NCBI GenBank assembly: GCA_025716815.1
Contig: JAIXMN010000004.1
Span: forward strand, 1,302,001 to 1,366,000
Reading direction: 5' to 3'
Origin: Dichotomocladium elegans
Lineage: Eukaryota; Mucoromycota; Mucoromycetes; Mucorales; Lichtheimiaceae
DNA: 64,000 nt
The position numbers and the translations under genes are program-made. Shown in pieces: positions 40,450 to 54,270 of the stretch (the first letter of the stretch is position 1; each line of letters begins with the position of its first letter). The notes beneath the pieces were generated by a model. It searched no databases, had not been told where the DNA came from, and worked only from the letters and a program-made list of their open reading frames with translations.

Positions 40450-43400
40450 CGATAGAGTGTAAAATAAAGGAACAAGAAGGTATGCATTGGCGTGCAAGGA
40501 CCTTTATCTTTTTTATTTCTTTGTTTTCCCCTGTCATCGTTCTCTTTCTCTACCCTTCAGGGGTGCCATGCATGGGCTCAGTGCCTGTGGTGTGGTTAAG
40601 CTCCTATTCATTAACGACATACATTCCTATACCATCGGGTGTTTCGCATGTATAGGATGCTCGACAATGTTCATAAGACCGATGGCTACTGATCGTTATT
40701 GTTTCCGAAGAACAATTGGTAAGATTTGCGCAGGCGACGCCATAGGTATGCGGGGTTGATATATCAGGTATCTACTGCATGTCTATTTATCTACATGAAG
40801 GCCGAGGAGCAAGAGATCTATGACATTGATCCATCCGATTCAGCTTAGCAATAACAAGCATCCGACTTTGGAAGTCGGCGTTTACAAATTCTCTCCTCAA
40901 ACTACTAAACAGAAGAAGTGTGTTTGTATCGGGTGTATCGAGTCTCAATTAGCACGCGAGATATCATATTATCATTGCAATCAAGGCAATAACAGATTGG
41001 ATGGCTAGTAGGGATGGACCTCCTGAAATGAATCCACAAACGGTCTACGTACCAAACTTTCTCAGGATGAGGAGTGGAGTCAACTCCCTCACCACACACG
41101 AATTCCACTTCGTGCAGCTCCTCTTTCTTCTTTAGAAATTCCCGCATTTTCAGCTTTCCAGATGTGTATAAATGTATAAGGGGAATTTTTTTAGAGCAGA
41201 TAACAGCATCAGAAGAAAGCAATGTCGTTGGAAGAAAATGGATGGTTTACTCCCGCTGGTAGGTTTAGACAATAAGCTTTCTCCCTCTCGTCTGCTGGCT
41301 ACAGAATGGTTGGAATGGAGATAGAGTCGAGCAAAAAAAAAAAGATAATTAGGGGTAACGCGGGCACTTCGGTTGTGAAAGCTGCAGTAGTTTGTTGGTG
41401 TTGCATATGTTTAATTACCAGTGATGGCTGCACAAAAAACTTAAATTCACGATGACTCGCTCATCGATGAAGACGTATGTATATTTGTGCACGCGTGTGT
41501 GTCCTGTCATACACAGGGCAGCTATAGTTATCGTTATCATGGTGCTTAAGTGATTCAGGAGTTCGTAAAACGACTCCGTTAAAAAAATATTCAATTCTCT
41601 TGTGCACACCCCCACCCCTTTCCACATTACCTACTGATGACCTCAACCTGAAGTTATAACTGTATCCAAGAGCGTTTCCGAGAGTTTAGGTCGGATATCA
41701 TCGGAAAGGGCTTTTTCTCCCATCTTACGACAATTTTTCTGGGGTCTTTACCCGCAATGATAGGGCAAAATGCCTCGTCAGGTATGAGCTTCTCTGCTGA
41801 TTTGGTTTAACGACGATCCGCGCTCATCTGCCAGAGCTATGACAAAATTTCCACCAATCATGTGCTTTAGAATCAGCTCTCCTGCTATTGTTCGCCCTTG
41901 TGCTTGGGTTATTATGATGATAATGCTATCATCACATCCAGGATAGCTCTGCTCTATTGTTGGAAAAAAAACAACATACAAAAAATGTGTTCTAAACAAA
42001 ACAGCGTACTATATTACTGGCTTTCGAAATATACAAGAAGGCGTGTGTGGGATTGATTGAAGTTAGAAGCAAATCAATTTAGAATTGCATACGTAATCGG
42101 TGCAACTGCCCTGGCTGGCTTGTTAACATTAGTTTTGATCTGTGTGCATGAAAGACCACTAGGTTTAGTCCATGATATGGTTCAGTGTGACTGGTAGCTG
42201 ACAAAGTTGAGAAGCGAATCGATTAAAGCTAATATCCAAGATGCTTATTTCTAGGTTTCAGGATTTTTGAGCAGATCGTAGGGATCGTTATCAAGTCAAG
42301 CGACGTATGCATGAGCAGTAAGGCGAGATCACTCGCATGCGTTAACTAGACCAAAATCCATCCTAAAAAAGATGTCCTGCACCCACACAACTGAAGATTA
42401 GATCAAAATCGTGTGTTGCTGATATTTCTTAAACACTTCCTTATCACGTCCTTCTACTCTTTTCTGTTCTGCGTTGACATTGCTCATGTGATTGTATCGC
42501 GTATCATTATCTCCTACACAAACGGGTTAACATTCATGTTTCATAAGTCATTCATTTATTTTCATGATAAATCTGTGATGGCTCATCGTATGTGGACGCT
42601 CACTCTGGGATTTATCCTATCAAATGTATGGAGAGGAACGCGATTTTGATATGGTCTTTGCTCTACGTTTTATAAGGTTTCTTTGATAACATGCCTTCTT
42701 CAAAAACTAAGGTCCGTACTTTACTCTATGTCGCTATCTCAAAACTGTTTTTGTGGATATAGAGGATACGAATGAACAATACACGCATGCAACGTCACTA
42801 TCAACGTCTAAATCGTACGTAGCTTCAGGGTTATTAATGCAGTTTGATGTTTTCAACAAAGTGTCAAAGTCGTTCTTAGAACGAATCAAACTTCCGACAT
42901 CCTTATCAATATGGGATCTCTAAATCAAGTGCAGGTACGTTCACCTGATCCGAGAGCTGCAGGAGTATAATAATCGCTTGTTCTGACTTAAATCTTCCTT
43001 TATTGTTGCTGCCATCCTTATTCACAATTTTTAACCACAATATTGGGCACAAACGATCTGGTAGTCTTTTTCATAAATGTGAACAAACTGTAGCATATGT
43101 CTTGTTTATTGCGATTCGTGTATCTTGCATGATTCCGGTCAATGAAATGAAGAATTACGGCAGGAGAATTCTCGATCATAAAAGAGGCTGATTCGGTGAT
43201 AGTCCGTCCCTACTGAGCGGCTCCAGTACATATCCATTTCATGGGCTAAAATGGCACTTTCTGGGCTCCAGGAACCACATAAGTCTTCTACATTTAATGA
43301 GCTCGTATTTTTTTCCTGGTACAGTAGTAGGGATTCTTGCCGTGGAAAGTACTCCAATAGATATCAATTCAGGAAGACTATTGATCAAGGACATCATACG

Positions 43401-44919
43401 GGAGAGTAGAAGCTTCATAACCGTGCCATCCCTTTTGTAGGCAGCTAAGTAGCTACTAACAGCAAGACATTTGGATATTTGCAGGTTTATATAGAAATGG
43501 TCGAAATGATGCTCGCATACATAAATATATAATAAGGATATTCGCAGTTAAATGGCGAACTTGCTGTCGTCATTACATCCGAAGAAAAGCGACGATAAGT
43601 AGGTATGCTTTTAAATTCTTGGTCACTGAATTGATCACCTCGGCTACCCGTGTGTGATCATAATTATTTGCTAAACGAGATGATCACAGATTGCCTGATA
43701 GCCAAAAATGCTTGATCCGAGCTTTGAGATGCCTACTTCGCTGCCTCGACCGAGATACCGGCGGTGTTCACTCGGGACTGATGAGACCTTGGCGTTAGCG
43801 AGGATTAGTTCATGAAAAAATCGGGAGACAGGTAGTTTGGAATTTTGAAGAAGAAGACACACACCCTACATAAAGTGGATCAAATCAATGCAGAGAAGTT
43901 AAGTCGGATGGTGGGCTCACATGAACATATACATGCTACCTTTTTACTCGGTAGTTGTTACACGATTTGTATTCTCATCAAAAGGTTAACTAGGTGAAGC
44001 CAAAGGCGTAATATAATCCAGTACAGGTTAGCAAATCAATATCAAATATCTTTTATGACTTATGTAGCCCGGGGGGGGTGATGAGATAGTGATGAGATGG
44101 TGAATGGTTCCTATTTGGATCCAACAAAAAGACTCTGTTGACATTAGTTTCTGGCAAATCTATAAAAATCTATACGATCTTTTGTACCTCACCATATTCA
44201 TCCATTGAGCAAGGGACCTAGTTCTTTGGATCAGCTCGAGACTTCACCAATAGCATAATTAACGATGAATATAACAAGTACGTGATGAGTAATAGTAATA
44301 GTGAGGCTTAGCGTTACTAAAAACATGCTCTGATCTGCCCAAGATAGATGAGCGTCTTATATATACATATATGGGCTCCTGAACGGCGAGCGTGTGAAAA
44401 AGTGTTGGCCTTATGCCGCTTGCATGTTTGCTTATGCGTGTTTCCCTTGGGCGCGATGAAAAAAGGGGTAGGAATAGAATGCGTTAATAAGTTTCAATTC
44501 TTGGCATTCTAAGCAGCTGTTTATTTTGGCTGCGAGAATTCTCTTTCTGATGCAGACCAATATCTAGTTGCGAATTGAAGTGCATAGCTCATGCACTTTG
44601 GTTCGGTCATAGTCTATAGGTCGCATGTCGATAATCATATAAAGTACTATTATCCAGCTTATTCTCATAGTAGTAACTATAGTCGCTTTGCTCTATGGTC
44701 CACGTTAACTAAGTAATATTCCTACGCGCTCAAAGGTGCTGTACCATACGTATGCCATAGCCAAGTAGGAGAGATAGTTTCAATATCGAAATCCTTGGCG
44801 GGGTTGTTGGGGCTCCCAGGGTTCCGCCGAGAAGCGCCTCCTTTTAGGATCTTTGTGTTCTTGCTCGCATACTCTTACGCTCTCTTGCTTTTCCTATAGA
44901 AAACTATCACCCAGTAACC
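40450..44919. other. 4.5-kb stretch without a supportable gene
   Basis: Frames are short and frequently broken on both strands. Base composition is AT-rich and code-like periodicity is not apparent to me. Minus-strand frames at 40905-41222, 41778-41999 and 43671-43862 have no family resemblance. The last few hundred bases must contain the PacC-like gene promoter. Old mobile-element remains beyond recognition, or non-coding RNA, are possible. Confidence 0.5.
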
Positions 44920-46917
44920 ATGGACAATGAAATACTAGCTTGCCGTTGGAAAAATTGCGACAAAACATACCTAGACCCTGATGTTCTCTACAGCCATCTT
45001 ACTAATGATCATGTGGGTCGAAAATCTACAGGCAATCTTTGCCTTACCTGCCATTGGGAAAGCTGCGACGTTACAGTAGTCAAGCGGGATCACATTACTA
45101 GCCATCTTCGAGTGCATGTTCCATTAAAACCACATCACTGCAACGTATCCTATCGTCCCTTAATGACGCTTAACAGGCTGCATCTTGCTTATGGTTGTTT
45201 TTAGTTCTGCAGCAAGTCGTTCAAACGTCCCCAAGATCTCAAGAAACACGAGAAGATCCACAGCGAAGAGCATTTCACTTCAATTCGAACACAGCAATCG
45301 TTCTCACAAACTAGCTCATCTCAATCAGCCGCATCCTCTCGACAATCAACTGCAGAGGTTGCTATGTCGCCTGTTTCGTCATCCTCTGCCGAGCCACAAT
45401 ACTACTTGTCTCCTGCAACTCGAACTCCTGTATCTCCGCCGCAGAGCACTTACTCTGAAGGTAGGCAGATGCGAGGATTGTTCATTCTACATTATCTTCA
45501 CACATGCTATCTGCTTCTGTTGGTGCCTTTAGATAGTGGTCTGCATCTGTCGCCTTTTACTGACACTCACGATAACTTTAACCCCAACTTGAGACATGCC
45601 GAAATTGCTACTGCGGACCAGCTGATCGCCGATTTAATTTTCCCGGGAGATCTCACAATGAAAGCCGGATACAATCAGGGTAAAGACAAAGCAATTCCCC
45701 AGGAAGCGGGTGGATATGCTGATCGAAAATAATGTCCAGATATTGCGAACCGTCTCTGTATGTTGGAGAATGCCTTGAATATAGGATCGCTTTCACCCCA
45801 GGACATGAACATCGACATCTCGAATGAGCAGCAACTTGCTGACGTTAATGCTTGGCTTGCTCGGTTATCCGGCAGCATACCCGACAACCATGTGCAACCT
45901 CCTGTCACACAGGATCAACAACAACAGCAGCTCCAGCACCAGCACCAGCCGGTGTATGAACAAATGCTCGGGACCACGCCCGTTGGATTTGCCCCAACCC
46001 CATCCTCTTATAGTCGCTCGCTGCAATCGTTCGATAGTAGTATGGGGATCCAGCCGCTCGATGGTTCACAGCAGCAGATGCCTGTTTTCCATGACAACGG
46101 TATGCTGTATCCTTCTGCTGCACAAGACGTATATGTACGATCGCCTATGATCCCTGAAGCCAGCTCGTGTCAAGTTATGAATGGATATCAAAGCGGCTAT
46201 TCAAACAATTCGTCCCTCGGCTATGAAGAGCAGGCAGCTTCGTTGGGATACGTAGCCCAGGATACGTACACCCAAAGCTCTGCTTCCATGGTTGGATTTA
46301 GACACCATTATCACAACGTTCCTACTGTTGCCATGACTAACTTTGCCCCAGACCTCCGTACTGCCATGAACTATACGAGCGCCAATAACAAGTCGAAGCG
46401 TATGACCTCCAAGACGCCAGGTGATGACGCGCAAGTCCTCAAAGATACTGTGGAGGCAGGAATCCGTCCCACAAAGGCCGCACCTGTATCCTTTGAGGAT
46501 AAACAGAATGTGGCAACGCTTATCAACTCGCTTGCCATGAATGTCGAGGTTGAAAAGAGTGCGGACAAACCAAAGCAAAAAGCGGTGGCATCGCTATCTT
46601 TAGATACTGTTGAGCCAGTAGATAACGGCACAGAGAGCCTGAAGAAGCTCACAGCTCCTGCCAAGGAGGATGTGATGAAGTATTTGACAAGCGATTTGTC
46701 CAATTTGGATATGAATGATAGGCGAGGAGAACCAGAGAAGCAAAAGTCACAGACGGAGAAGCAACGGGTTCTGTACCCCATCAAAAATGCCCAATCCACA
46801 GCGGAGCGGCATCGAGCGCTTCTGCAACAGATCAAAAAATGGGTTAACGACAGCTTTGAAGGCAAACGAGAAGCGCCATCCTCAGTCTCTAACACGAAAT
46901 CTGTCTCTGTACAGTAG
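44920..46917 (+). CDS. PacC/Rim101-type pH-response zinc-finger transcription factor
   Basis: Three C2H2 fingers open the protein. Finger 1 has [20 protein letters not shown], then GRKSTGNLC. Finger 2 has [20 protein letters not shown], and finger 3, after an intron, has [20 protein letters not shown]. The GRKST and [19 protein letters not shown] blocks are specific to PacC/Rim101. A Ser/Gln-rich middle and a region with [20 protein letters not shown] follow. The C-terminus has [20 protein letters not shown] and a short helix. In ascomycetes PacC is cut at alkaline pH by a Rim13-type protease and binds GCCARG sites; I did not locate an obvious protease box. Start at 44920, just before finger 1. 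At least four exons. Confidence 0.92.
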
Positions 46918-47415
46918 GACATTATATTTTTCATATTTCATTCTCATTATCTATCACTTGCCATTATATCCATCAGTTCCTCTTTCAGCAAGCATTTATC
47001 AATAAATGTTTTGGAGGCTTTTTATATCTACTATATGCATGGGGTAGGTGTACCTGGCTTGGGGATATGTGTCATCAATCTCTGACTTGGCAACGCCGTT
47101 GTGAAAAGAAAGCTGAGCAGATAAAAAAGAGAGAGAGAGAGAGAAAGAAAAATTATTAGGAAGATACACGTGCATTACCTTTTTCTAATGGCATCGGTCA
47201 TCAATGTCTTCCAATTCGGGAGATTACGCTTTACATAAACCGTTGCTTCAACAAAGGGGTTATTTTCTTTTTCACCCCACCTCAGAAATGTCGGGAAGCG
47301 AATGAGAGCATGTGAATTTGGCAGTGTAAATATAAAGGACACACTTGACAAGTTCACTTTCCCCACTCTTTCCCCTCCTGCTTCCTCTTATTTAAAATAT
47401 AACCTCAGATCCTCG
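46918..47415. other. Intergenic between PacC-like and FAT1-like genes
   Basis: Contains the PacC-like 3' flank, an AG-rich run at about 47127-47150 and the promoter of the FAT1-like gene. No gene is seen. Confidence 0.5.
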
Positions 47416-50290
47416 ATGGATACAGGTAAACGGATAATAAGGACCTACGTAAAGACAACTTTCTTCTGATTGCTGCCATCACAGACTCTCTCATCAAAAT
47501 CGCCGGTGCTGGCGTCGGCACCGTGCTCGGTAGTATGTACCTTGATTCGCGACTCCTGCTCAGCAAGGACTTGCATCAACTCCGGCCAGGCCTCGCCGCT
47601 CAAATCTAGTAAACAATTCATGAGTTATCCCTATGACACCCAGACGCGCCGCGAGATCTATTCGCTCACCCGTTTTATTCAAGCCATCGATTGTGGACAT
47701 GGCAGGACAAACTGCATTTGTACTATCGCTTCAAAGCCAGAGCAAAGGCCACTCCTCATCGCGTCTTCGTTATTTTTGAAGATCAAGAATACACATTCTC
47801 ACAGCTTGAAAAAGGTAACGCGTTTAAATGCACGTCACACACGCAAGTTCGTGTGCATAACTAAATGAACACCCCGTATTTAGCATCTAACCGTTTGGTA
47901 ATAATAAATTGCCTTGATTTTTGTCGTTCTGTAACACCTTATTTCATATTCAACAATAGGCGCATTGGATGCTTGCTCACAATGTCAAGAAACGAGGTAA
48001 GAGGATCAAGGAGGATAGAGGAAGAAGGATCGATCGATCCTCACAATCTGGCTACAGATATTGTTTGCATGATGCTTCAGAACCATCCAACGTTCTATAT
48101 TTGCTGGCTTGCCATCCTCAAAATTGGAGCTGTCCCCGCCCTTATCAACACCAACCTGGCCGAGGATTCGCTTCACCACTGTATCAAGGTAGCTGGTGCA
48201 TCATTGATGTTGTTTGATCCGGTATACGAGCAACAGGTGTCAACCATCGCCGAACGACTTGCCGCTGAAGGCATCGAGCTATACGCTTACGGCGAAACCA
48301 CTGAGACGTCTGATTTGCCTCCTCTGTCTATCGCAGAAACCATAACCCCTAGCATCCTGGCGAATTTTACAGACAAGGACACCGATGAAGCGCTACTCAA
48401 GGGTATTGGTAATAGCGATGCCGCCATGCTGATTTATACCAGGTAAACAGGTCGAATAAGGGCTTTGAGAAACTGAAAATGGCCAACACATCACTACGTG
48501 ATATAGTGGCACCACTGGTATGCCCAAGGCTGCTGTAAGTCAGCACGCTCGTATCGTATGTAAGTAAGCCACATACTTTGCCCATTTCCCAAATCGCACG
48601 CATAGCTATCGTCGCCCCCGCCCGGGAAGAATACTGGAGTACATAACAATCTCGGATACTCAAGTCAATTATCATTTAGTCGGTGTTAGAATGTATTCCG
48701 GCGTAGCAGGCTTGACTGAGAATGACCGTGTCTACTGTGTACTACCGCTCTATCATAGTTCTGGCAGTAAGCAAACATTGGTACAATATATATACTGCCT
48801 TGACGAAACTCACCAATACCGTCAAATAAATAGTAATCATCACCAGTGCCACTACACTTCATGCTGGTGGTACGATTATCTTGGGCCGCAAGTTCTCTGC
48901 TCGCCGGTTTTGGGATGACTGCTATAAATATAAGGCAACCTCGTTTTCGGCAAGTAGTAGCCTGACCCTTGCGGGTATTCAGGATATCTAACCCATCTCT
49001 CGAGTATGTTATTAACGTTCTATTTTTTTTTTTTTACTCCTTAGTACATTGGTGAATTCTGTCGCTATCTTTTAAGCCAAAAACCTCATCCTCACGAGCG
49101 GGACCACAGTGTTCGATTGGTTTATGGTAACGGCATGCGACCAGATATCTGGACAAGATTCAGAGAGAGGCAAGTTTCCTTTTTATCCAACCTCTCTCCT
49201 ACCCACTCTGCGCCTTCAAACGACCATCTAACTTTTAACATCACTATTTAGATTCGGTATTTCCGACATTTGCGAATTCTATGCAGCCACAGAAGGTAGT
49301 AGCTAAAGAGTTATCCAAGATTTATTCTTTTTCTTTTTCTCACATCTGAAGCTAGCGCCTACGACATTGATTAATCTTAATACGGGCCCTTTTGGTGCAT
49401 GCTCCGTTGGTCATCGTGGTTATCTATTCCGCTTACTTCGACCGGAACTAAAGTTGATTAAGATTGATCCTGTCACCGAGGAAGCACTCCGCGACCCGAA
49501 AGGGTACTGTGTGATGGTAAAAAAAAAAAGTCTGCTCGATGATACGTATCTCCCAAGCGCACTTTGTCATTTAATGCATAAACGTAGTGCAAACACAATG
49601 AACAGGGGGAGCTAATTGTTCGTATCGATGACGCTAATGCGCTCGGTTTTGATGGTTACTACAAGAACAAGACGGCAACCGAGAAGAAGATCATCCGAAA
49701 TGTCCTTACCAAAGGCGATGCGTACGAGATTTGCGCCATTCTTGGCGAAAGAGGAGGAGGAGGCATCATTCGTTTCTTTGATATTCACCCTTTGATGTCA
49801 TCTGCATAGGTATTTCCGGAGCGGCGACTTGCTCCGGATGGACGCGGACGGGTTCTTTTATTTTGGCGATCGTGTAGGCGATACCTTCCGCTGGAAGTCC
49901 GAAAACGTAGCAACGACTGAAGTGGCCCATGCGCTATCCCTGTACCCCGCCTTTTCTGAGGTTAACGTGTATGGAGCGCTTGTCCCGCACCACGATGGCC
50001 GTGCTGGCATGGCCGCTGTTGTCCCAAAGGACGGCGTACAGATCGATTTTAAGGATCTTTACTCCTACCTCCGCCGCAAATTGCCTCGCTATGCCATTCC
50101 ACTCTTCATTCGTTTTGTCCCTGCGATGGAACTCACTGCTACCTTCAAGCAGCAAAAGGCAAACTTCCGAGAACAAGGCATCGATCTCTCAAAGATCACC
50201 GACCCCATGTTCTGGCACCAAGGTGATACCTATGTACCATTCACTATGCAAGATTATCAGCAGGTCATGGCTGGTAATGCCAAATTGTGA
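47416..50290 (+). CDS. FAT1/FATP-type fatty acid transporter and very-long-chain acyl-CoA synthetase
   Basis: Exon 1 is tiny (ATGGATACAG) and joins to DSLIKIAGAGVGTVLGSMYL, a hydrophobic membrane segment. Later exons carry LHLYYRFKARAKATPHRVFV, then CWLAILKIGAVPALINTNLA and the AMP-binding loop YTSGTTGMPKAA (split by an intron near 48443). They are followed by FYAATEG and the FATP-specific signature GDTFRWKSENVATTEVAH. The end is FTMQDYQQVMAGNAKL, stop at 50290. Many short introns of 50-110 bases. FAT1 proteins couple fatty acid uptake to activation with CoA and ATP at membranes (plasma membrane, ER, peroxisome). The exact chain-length preference is unknown. Confidence 0.92.
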
Positions 50291-50537
50291 TTGTAAAGAC
50301 AACGCATTTATAAACTATCTTCGTCCACACACATAACATACCCACATGTACCCACACACGCACACGCATCTTTTTCCCATCATCTTGAAAGGAATAACCG
50401 TGTTCCCAGCCTTCAGTGGTTTTTTTTTCTCTTTCATTTTAGCCTTTCCTTAGCATGGTTTGTTATGATGTATCATTTTATACGTGAGAAAAAAAAAAGA
50501 GATCTGGCAAAAAATGCAATACTTGTTTCTCTCATGT

Positions 50538-51119
50538 TTAGCGGCGAATGGGTGGGCCGCGACCACGGAATCCTCCTCGACCACGGCCTCGTGCTAGTAA
50601 AAAAATTGTAATGTGAATCTAGCAATTCCAAAACATCAAGCCAATCTCTTTCTCTCTCTCTCTTCCCCCCTCTGTTGCTTTTACCTTGGGCACGTGCGAC
50701 TGTTGCCCGCCCTCGGCCCAAGCCGATGCCACGTCCTTTCAGTGCTCCAGGGCCGACTTGCTTAAACATGGGAGCATTCTTCAACATATCGGGGACGATG
50801 AAGAAACGAACGGTTGATCCGCGAATGTACACCTGATCCAATTGCGAGACGCGTCCATCGCGTGCGGTCACTGTGATCTCTTTAAGTTGAATGTTCATAT
50901 TGTCCTCGGCTTTTAAAGAATAATAAAATCACAAAAGGCAATGAATGAGATGAGAACCATTTACGTGTGCTTGACTGATTCTCTTTTTTTTGTTTTTTTT
51001 TTTTTCTTTTTACCCGCAAGCAGCTTGCCACGGTAAAGCTGGCCAGTCTTTAATTCAAGGGTGATGATGTGGCCTTGTGCTTCGTGAAGTAATTTGATCG
51101 GTACGCCAATAGTCGACAT
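50538..51119 (-). CDS. Small nuclear ribonucleoprotein SmD3
   Basis: The first exon reads [20 protein letters not shown] and RGKLLA, the second [20 protein letters not shown], then [20 protein letters not shown], and the third a Gly/Arg-rich tail ending RGRGPPIRR. This matches SmD3, with the Sm1 and Sm2 motifs in the first two exons and the arginine-rich tail that is usually dimethylated. SmD3 sits in the heptameric Sm ring of U1, U2, U4 and U5 snRNPs and acts in pre-mRNA splicing. Stop at 50538-50540. Length about 125-130 aa. Confidence 0.93.
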
Positions 51120-51720
51120 CGCGGTAAATAAGAGCGAGAGAGAGAGAGAAAGAGGTGACGGACGTATGCTGGTCAGCCTGCGCTCAGCTCGGGCTTGCTT
51201 TCAATCAGCCACCTCTGCCTCTCTGTCGCTCTTAGGCCCTCAGATAAACCCCGCTCACTATTTTTTAGATGCTTGCTGCTGCTGCTGCTGCTGCTGCCCA
51301 TACACACCCACACCCCCTCTAGAAAAAAAAAAACCGGCAAATTGGGAAGATAAAGCCATCATATCAGTACACAGATATTATGGGACTAATAAAAAAGGAA
51401 AGCTCGTCAACTAGCATCCGTGTCCTCAACAGCGGAATCGGATCCGAGTTGGTATGGTGGTTGCGATACAGCGGTAAGGTTTATCATTATTTAAGGGGGG
51501 AAATAGGAAACGCAGCAGAGTATGCTCAGTATGATGGTCCTCCGTGGTGAAAGCATCGCCCAATTCCTCATATAAACAACCATACACATGTACACGCACA
51601 TCAATTTTGCATAGATTGAGTAATGGCGAGATAAAAGCTTCGATATATTCTTTTTCTCTATCGCAGGCAAGAATAATAGAAACAAGAAAAAAGTGTACAG
51701 AACCGATGGAGCGTGAAGCT
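51120..51720. other. SmD3 upstream and uS9 downstream region
   Basis: Includes a GCT/CTG repeat near 51274 and AG-rich runs close to the SmD3 start. No gene is recognised; the two flanking genes are on the same strand. Confidence 0.5.
51274..51298 (+). repeat. (CTG)n trinucleotide run
   Basis: About eight consecutive TGC units in the non-coding DNA upstream of the SmD3 start. Confidence 0.9.
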
Positions 51721-52429
51721 TTAACGGTACGACTTCTGGTAGCGGGCACGAGCACCGGGACCACCGAACTATGGAAAGAAAATACATGAATGTAAGTGCC
51801 TTATCGAAATTACGAGCATTCTCATACACACCTTCTTGGGCTCGCAGCGGCGGGGATCGGCAACAAGGAGGGTACGATCGTACTGGATAAGGGTCTCCTT
51901 GATTTCCTTCTTGGAGGCCTCATCGACAAACTTCTGGTAGAAGGCGACGATGGACTTGGCAAGAGCCTGGCGGATAGCGTAGACCTGGGAAGTCATACCA
52001 CCACCCTGGACGCGAATGCGGATGTCGACGTTAGCGAAGCGCTCCTCACCAAGAATGAGGACAACTTCGTAGACCTTGAACTTCAAGATCTCGGGCTCCA
52101 AAAGCTCAAGGGGGGAGCCGTTGACGCGGATGAGACCACGTCCACGCTTGCAGTGGGCAACGGCAGTGGCGGTTTTCTATTGTGGCAAAAGGATAGGGGA
52201 GGGAAAAGGTTCCGTTTACTTAGTTACATTGTCGAGTGGGCTTACAAGCAAAAGGAATGGATGGACATTTTTATGTCGATGAGATATGTCCGGAAAAAAA
52301 GAAAATCGATCTCGGCATCCGTTCTCGTTGCAACATCCCATCCATCCATCCGTCCATCCATCCATCCTTGCTTGCTAGCAGATGTATCTTCAAACACACC
52401 TTGCGACCAAAAGTCTGGACAGCTTCCAT
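51721..52429 (-). CDS. RPS16: 40S ribosomal protein uS9 (RPS16)
   Basis: Exons 52429-52400, 52176-51832 and 51768-51721 give 140 aa, close to the normal length. The start [10 protein letters not shown] is followed by [74 protein letters not shown] and the universal tail [15 protein letters not shown]. The C-terminal tail reaches the peptidyl-tRNA in the ribosomal P site. The three-exon layout, with a 10-codon first exon, resembles the other ribosomal protein gene in this window. The first intron carries a CCAT microsatellite. Confidence 0.96.
52336..52369 (+). repeat. (CCAT)n microsatellite in an uS9 intron
   Basis: CCAT units, with one CGT interruption, lie in the first intron of the uS9 gene, shortly 3' of its first exon on the minus strand. 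Confidence 0.85.
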
Positions 52430-54270
52430 GATGCTTATATGGATTCGAAAAAGGAAGGATTGCTCGTCGTCTTCAAGCGGTATTTTTGGCGGCGGTGGCA
52501 GCGGTCACACGGCAGTTTGCCCTGGGCGGTGCCCAGAATGGGGTGGCGGCCGTTGTATACACCATTTCCCCAAAATCACGCCGCCCAATTCTGAAGTCGC
52601 CAGACGGCAACTTCTGCCAAAAATTCTCTGCTTAAGATAATAAGCCTTCTAATGTTGCATACACAGAAATAAGATGTCGCAAATTCATTTCTTTTCGAGA
52701 TTTTGCCTATACTCATTTTACAATCGGAGAAAATGTACTCTCCTCAACTGTCTGCTCTCGCACCGTATACTTACTTAGAGTATCTTGCATGAGCAAAGTC
52801 TGCGCTTGTTGCGCGCATGTACCGAATCGAGAGAATACAGTCCGCATTCGATTTACCGTTGAGTTCTGTCAGGCGCAAATGCCTCCGGCAGACTGGCTAT
52901 CGGTATCCGTTGTAGTAACCCAGATTGGATGATCGTGATCCTTTTCGGCTATCATATAGTAGAGCTTAGGTACATTATCCTATTCTCTAACTGTTCAAAT
53001 ACTAGCTGTTTTGTCTATCGAACCATCAATCTTGCAAGTAGCAGGGCTCTGGAAGTCTGCAGTAGACGAAATAGACAAAATTTTCTAATATCTTGATGTT
53101 TCAATAGATGTTCAAACCAAAACTATAAAGCAGGCATGGCAGACGACCTTTGTCAACCAAGGTTATGAAATCAGGAACTTGCGGCGCCTCTCAACATGCA
53201 GTATATCCTCCGTGGCCTTCGGAAAGATGGCATCATCCCAACAAGATTTCATAGAGCAAGTACTGCATAAGCGTTCTGCGGCTCGCGGAAGGCCACGCTC
53301 ACCTGAATCAGAGCAGCGGAACATGAGACCACGACAGCCCTTGGGGATAAGCGCTCTTCTGTTAGAAGAACGGTGTGTTACAAGTTCATGGGGTGTGATG
53401 AAGGAGTAACACACTTTAATCCATGAACGTGAAATCTTTTTACCTATTGATACCTCTTTCTTTTCGTATTTTATTTTGGAAACAAAAAAAAGTATTTGTC
53501 CTTTACCTCTTTGACATGCCATAAGCCGAGAGCGCATTTTTTTCAGTTGATGGCGTTGATACGTAAGATGTACAATTTCTCATAGTCGTATAAACGACTT
53601 GCCATCCGCCTTTTTGGCCTTGTTTCCCTTTCTTCCTTCATGTGCGTTCATCATTCCGAAATGATGTGCAGGTTCACGTCGCTGTTAAAACGTGGCTGCC
53701 ATGAGCATATGAAAATACCTGCGTATTATATATATCCCCGGACATTCAGACAAAAGAAGCGCGGGGTTCAAGTGCAGCTTATGCAACCCTACAAACACAC
53801 GGGTTGTACAGCCTTTCTTTTTCAAGTTCTGCCTGTGAATGCATTAGCCGCAACAATGCAGGGAGGAACACAGTTCCCTTAGTGTGAAGAACATAAAAAT
53901 GCTCTTTTAGTACCCGGTCGGCAAGAACCCACCCATTCTTTTTTGAGCATTTCAACGTAGCCTAAGCGGCATTCACATCGATATGAAAATGAATGCGAAG
54001 TGCCACTAAAAGGGTCGATTTCGGCCTCTCGATATGAATCATGATGCACTGGACGAGATTGAGGGACTACCATGTTATCTGTAGTGGCTACGGCCAGAGA
54101 CGGAGGTCTGCAGAGGCTTTGGCGCCGAACCGGGTGTAGGTTCTCCTCTTGGTTTTCCCTGATGGAAGGACCGCATTACTTTTTAAAATAATGTAGTACA
54201 CATGAACAAGCATTACGTTTTATTAATGTGCTAGAAGAACACTACAGTACGCACTCTTTTCAAAAGAGCA
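52430..54270. other. 1.8 kb without a firm gene
   Basis: The part at 52430-52600 is GC-rich and borders the uS9 start, so it is probably promoter. At 53179-53409 (+) and 53163-53537 (-) overlapping frames of 76 and 124 codons exist in a GC-richer patch, with no family resemblance in either. The rest is AT-rich with no readable gene. Confidence 0.5.

Noticed and set aside
40905..41222. 105-codon minus-strand frame with a charged helix
   Set aside because: No start context, partner exon or homology; it remains unsupported.
43671..43862. 63-codon minus-strand frame resembling a protein fragment
   Set aside because: Readable but isolated, with no start-to-stop gene structure or identifiable family.
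53163..53537. Overlapping frames of 124 (-) and 76 (+) codons
   Set aside because: They cover each other in a GC-rich patch; neither resembles a known protein and no splice pattern favours one.
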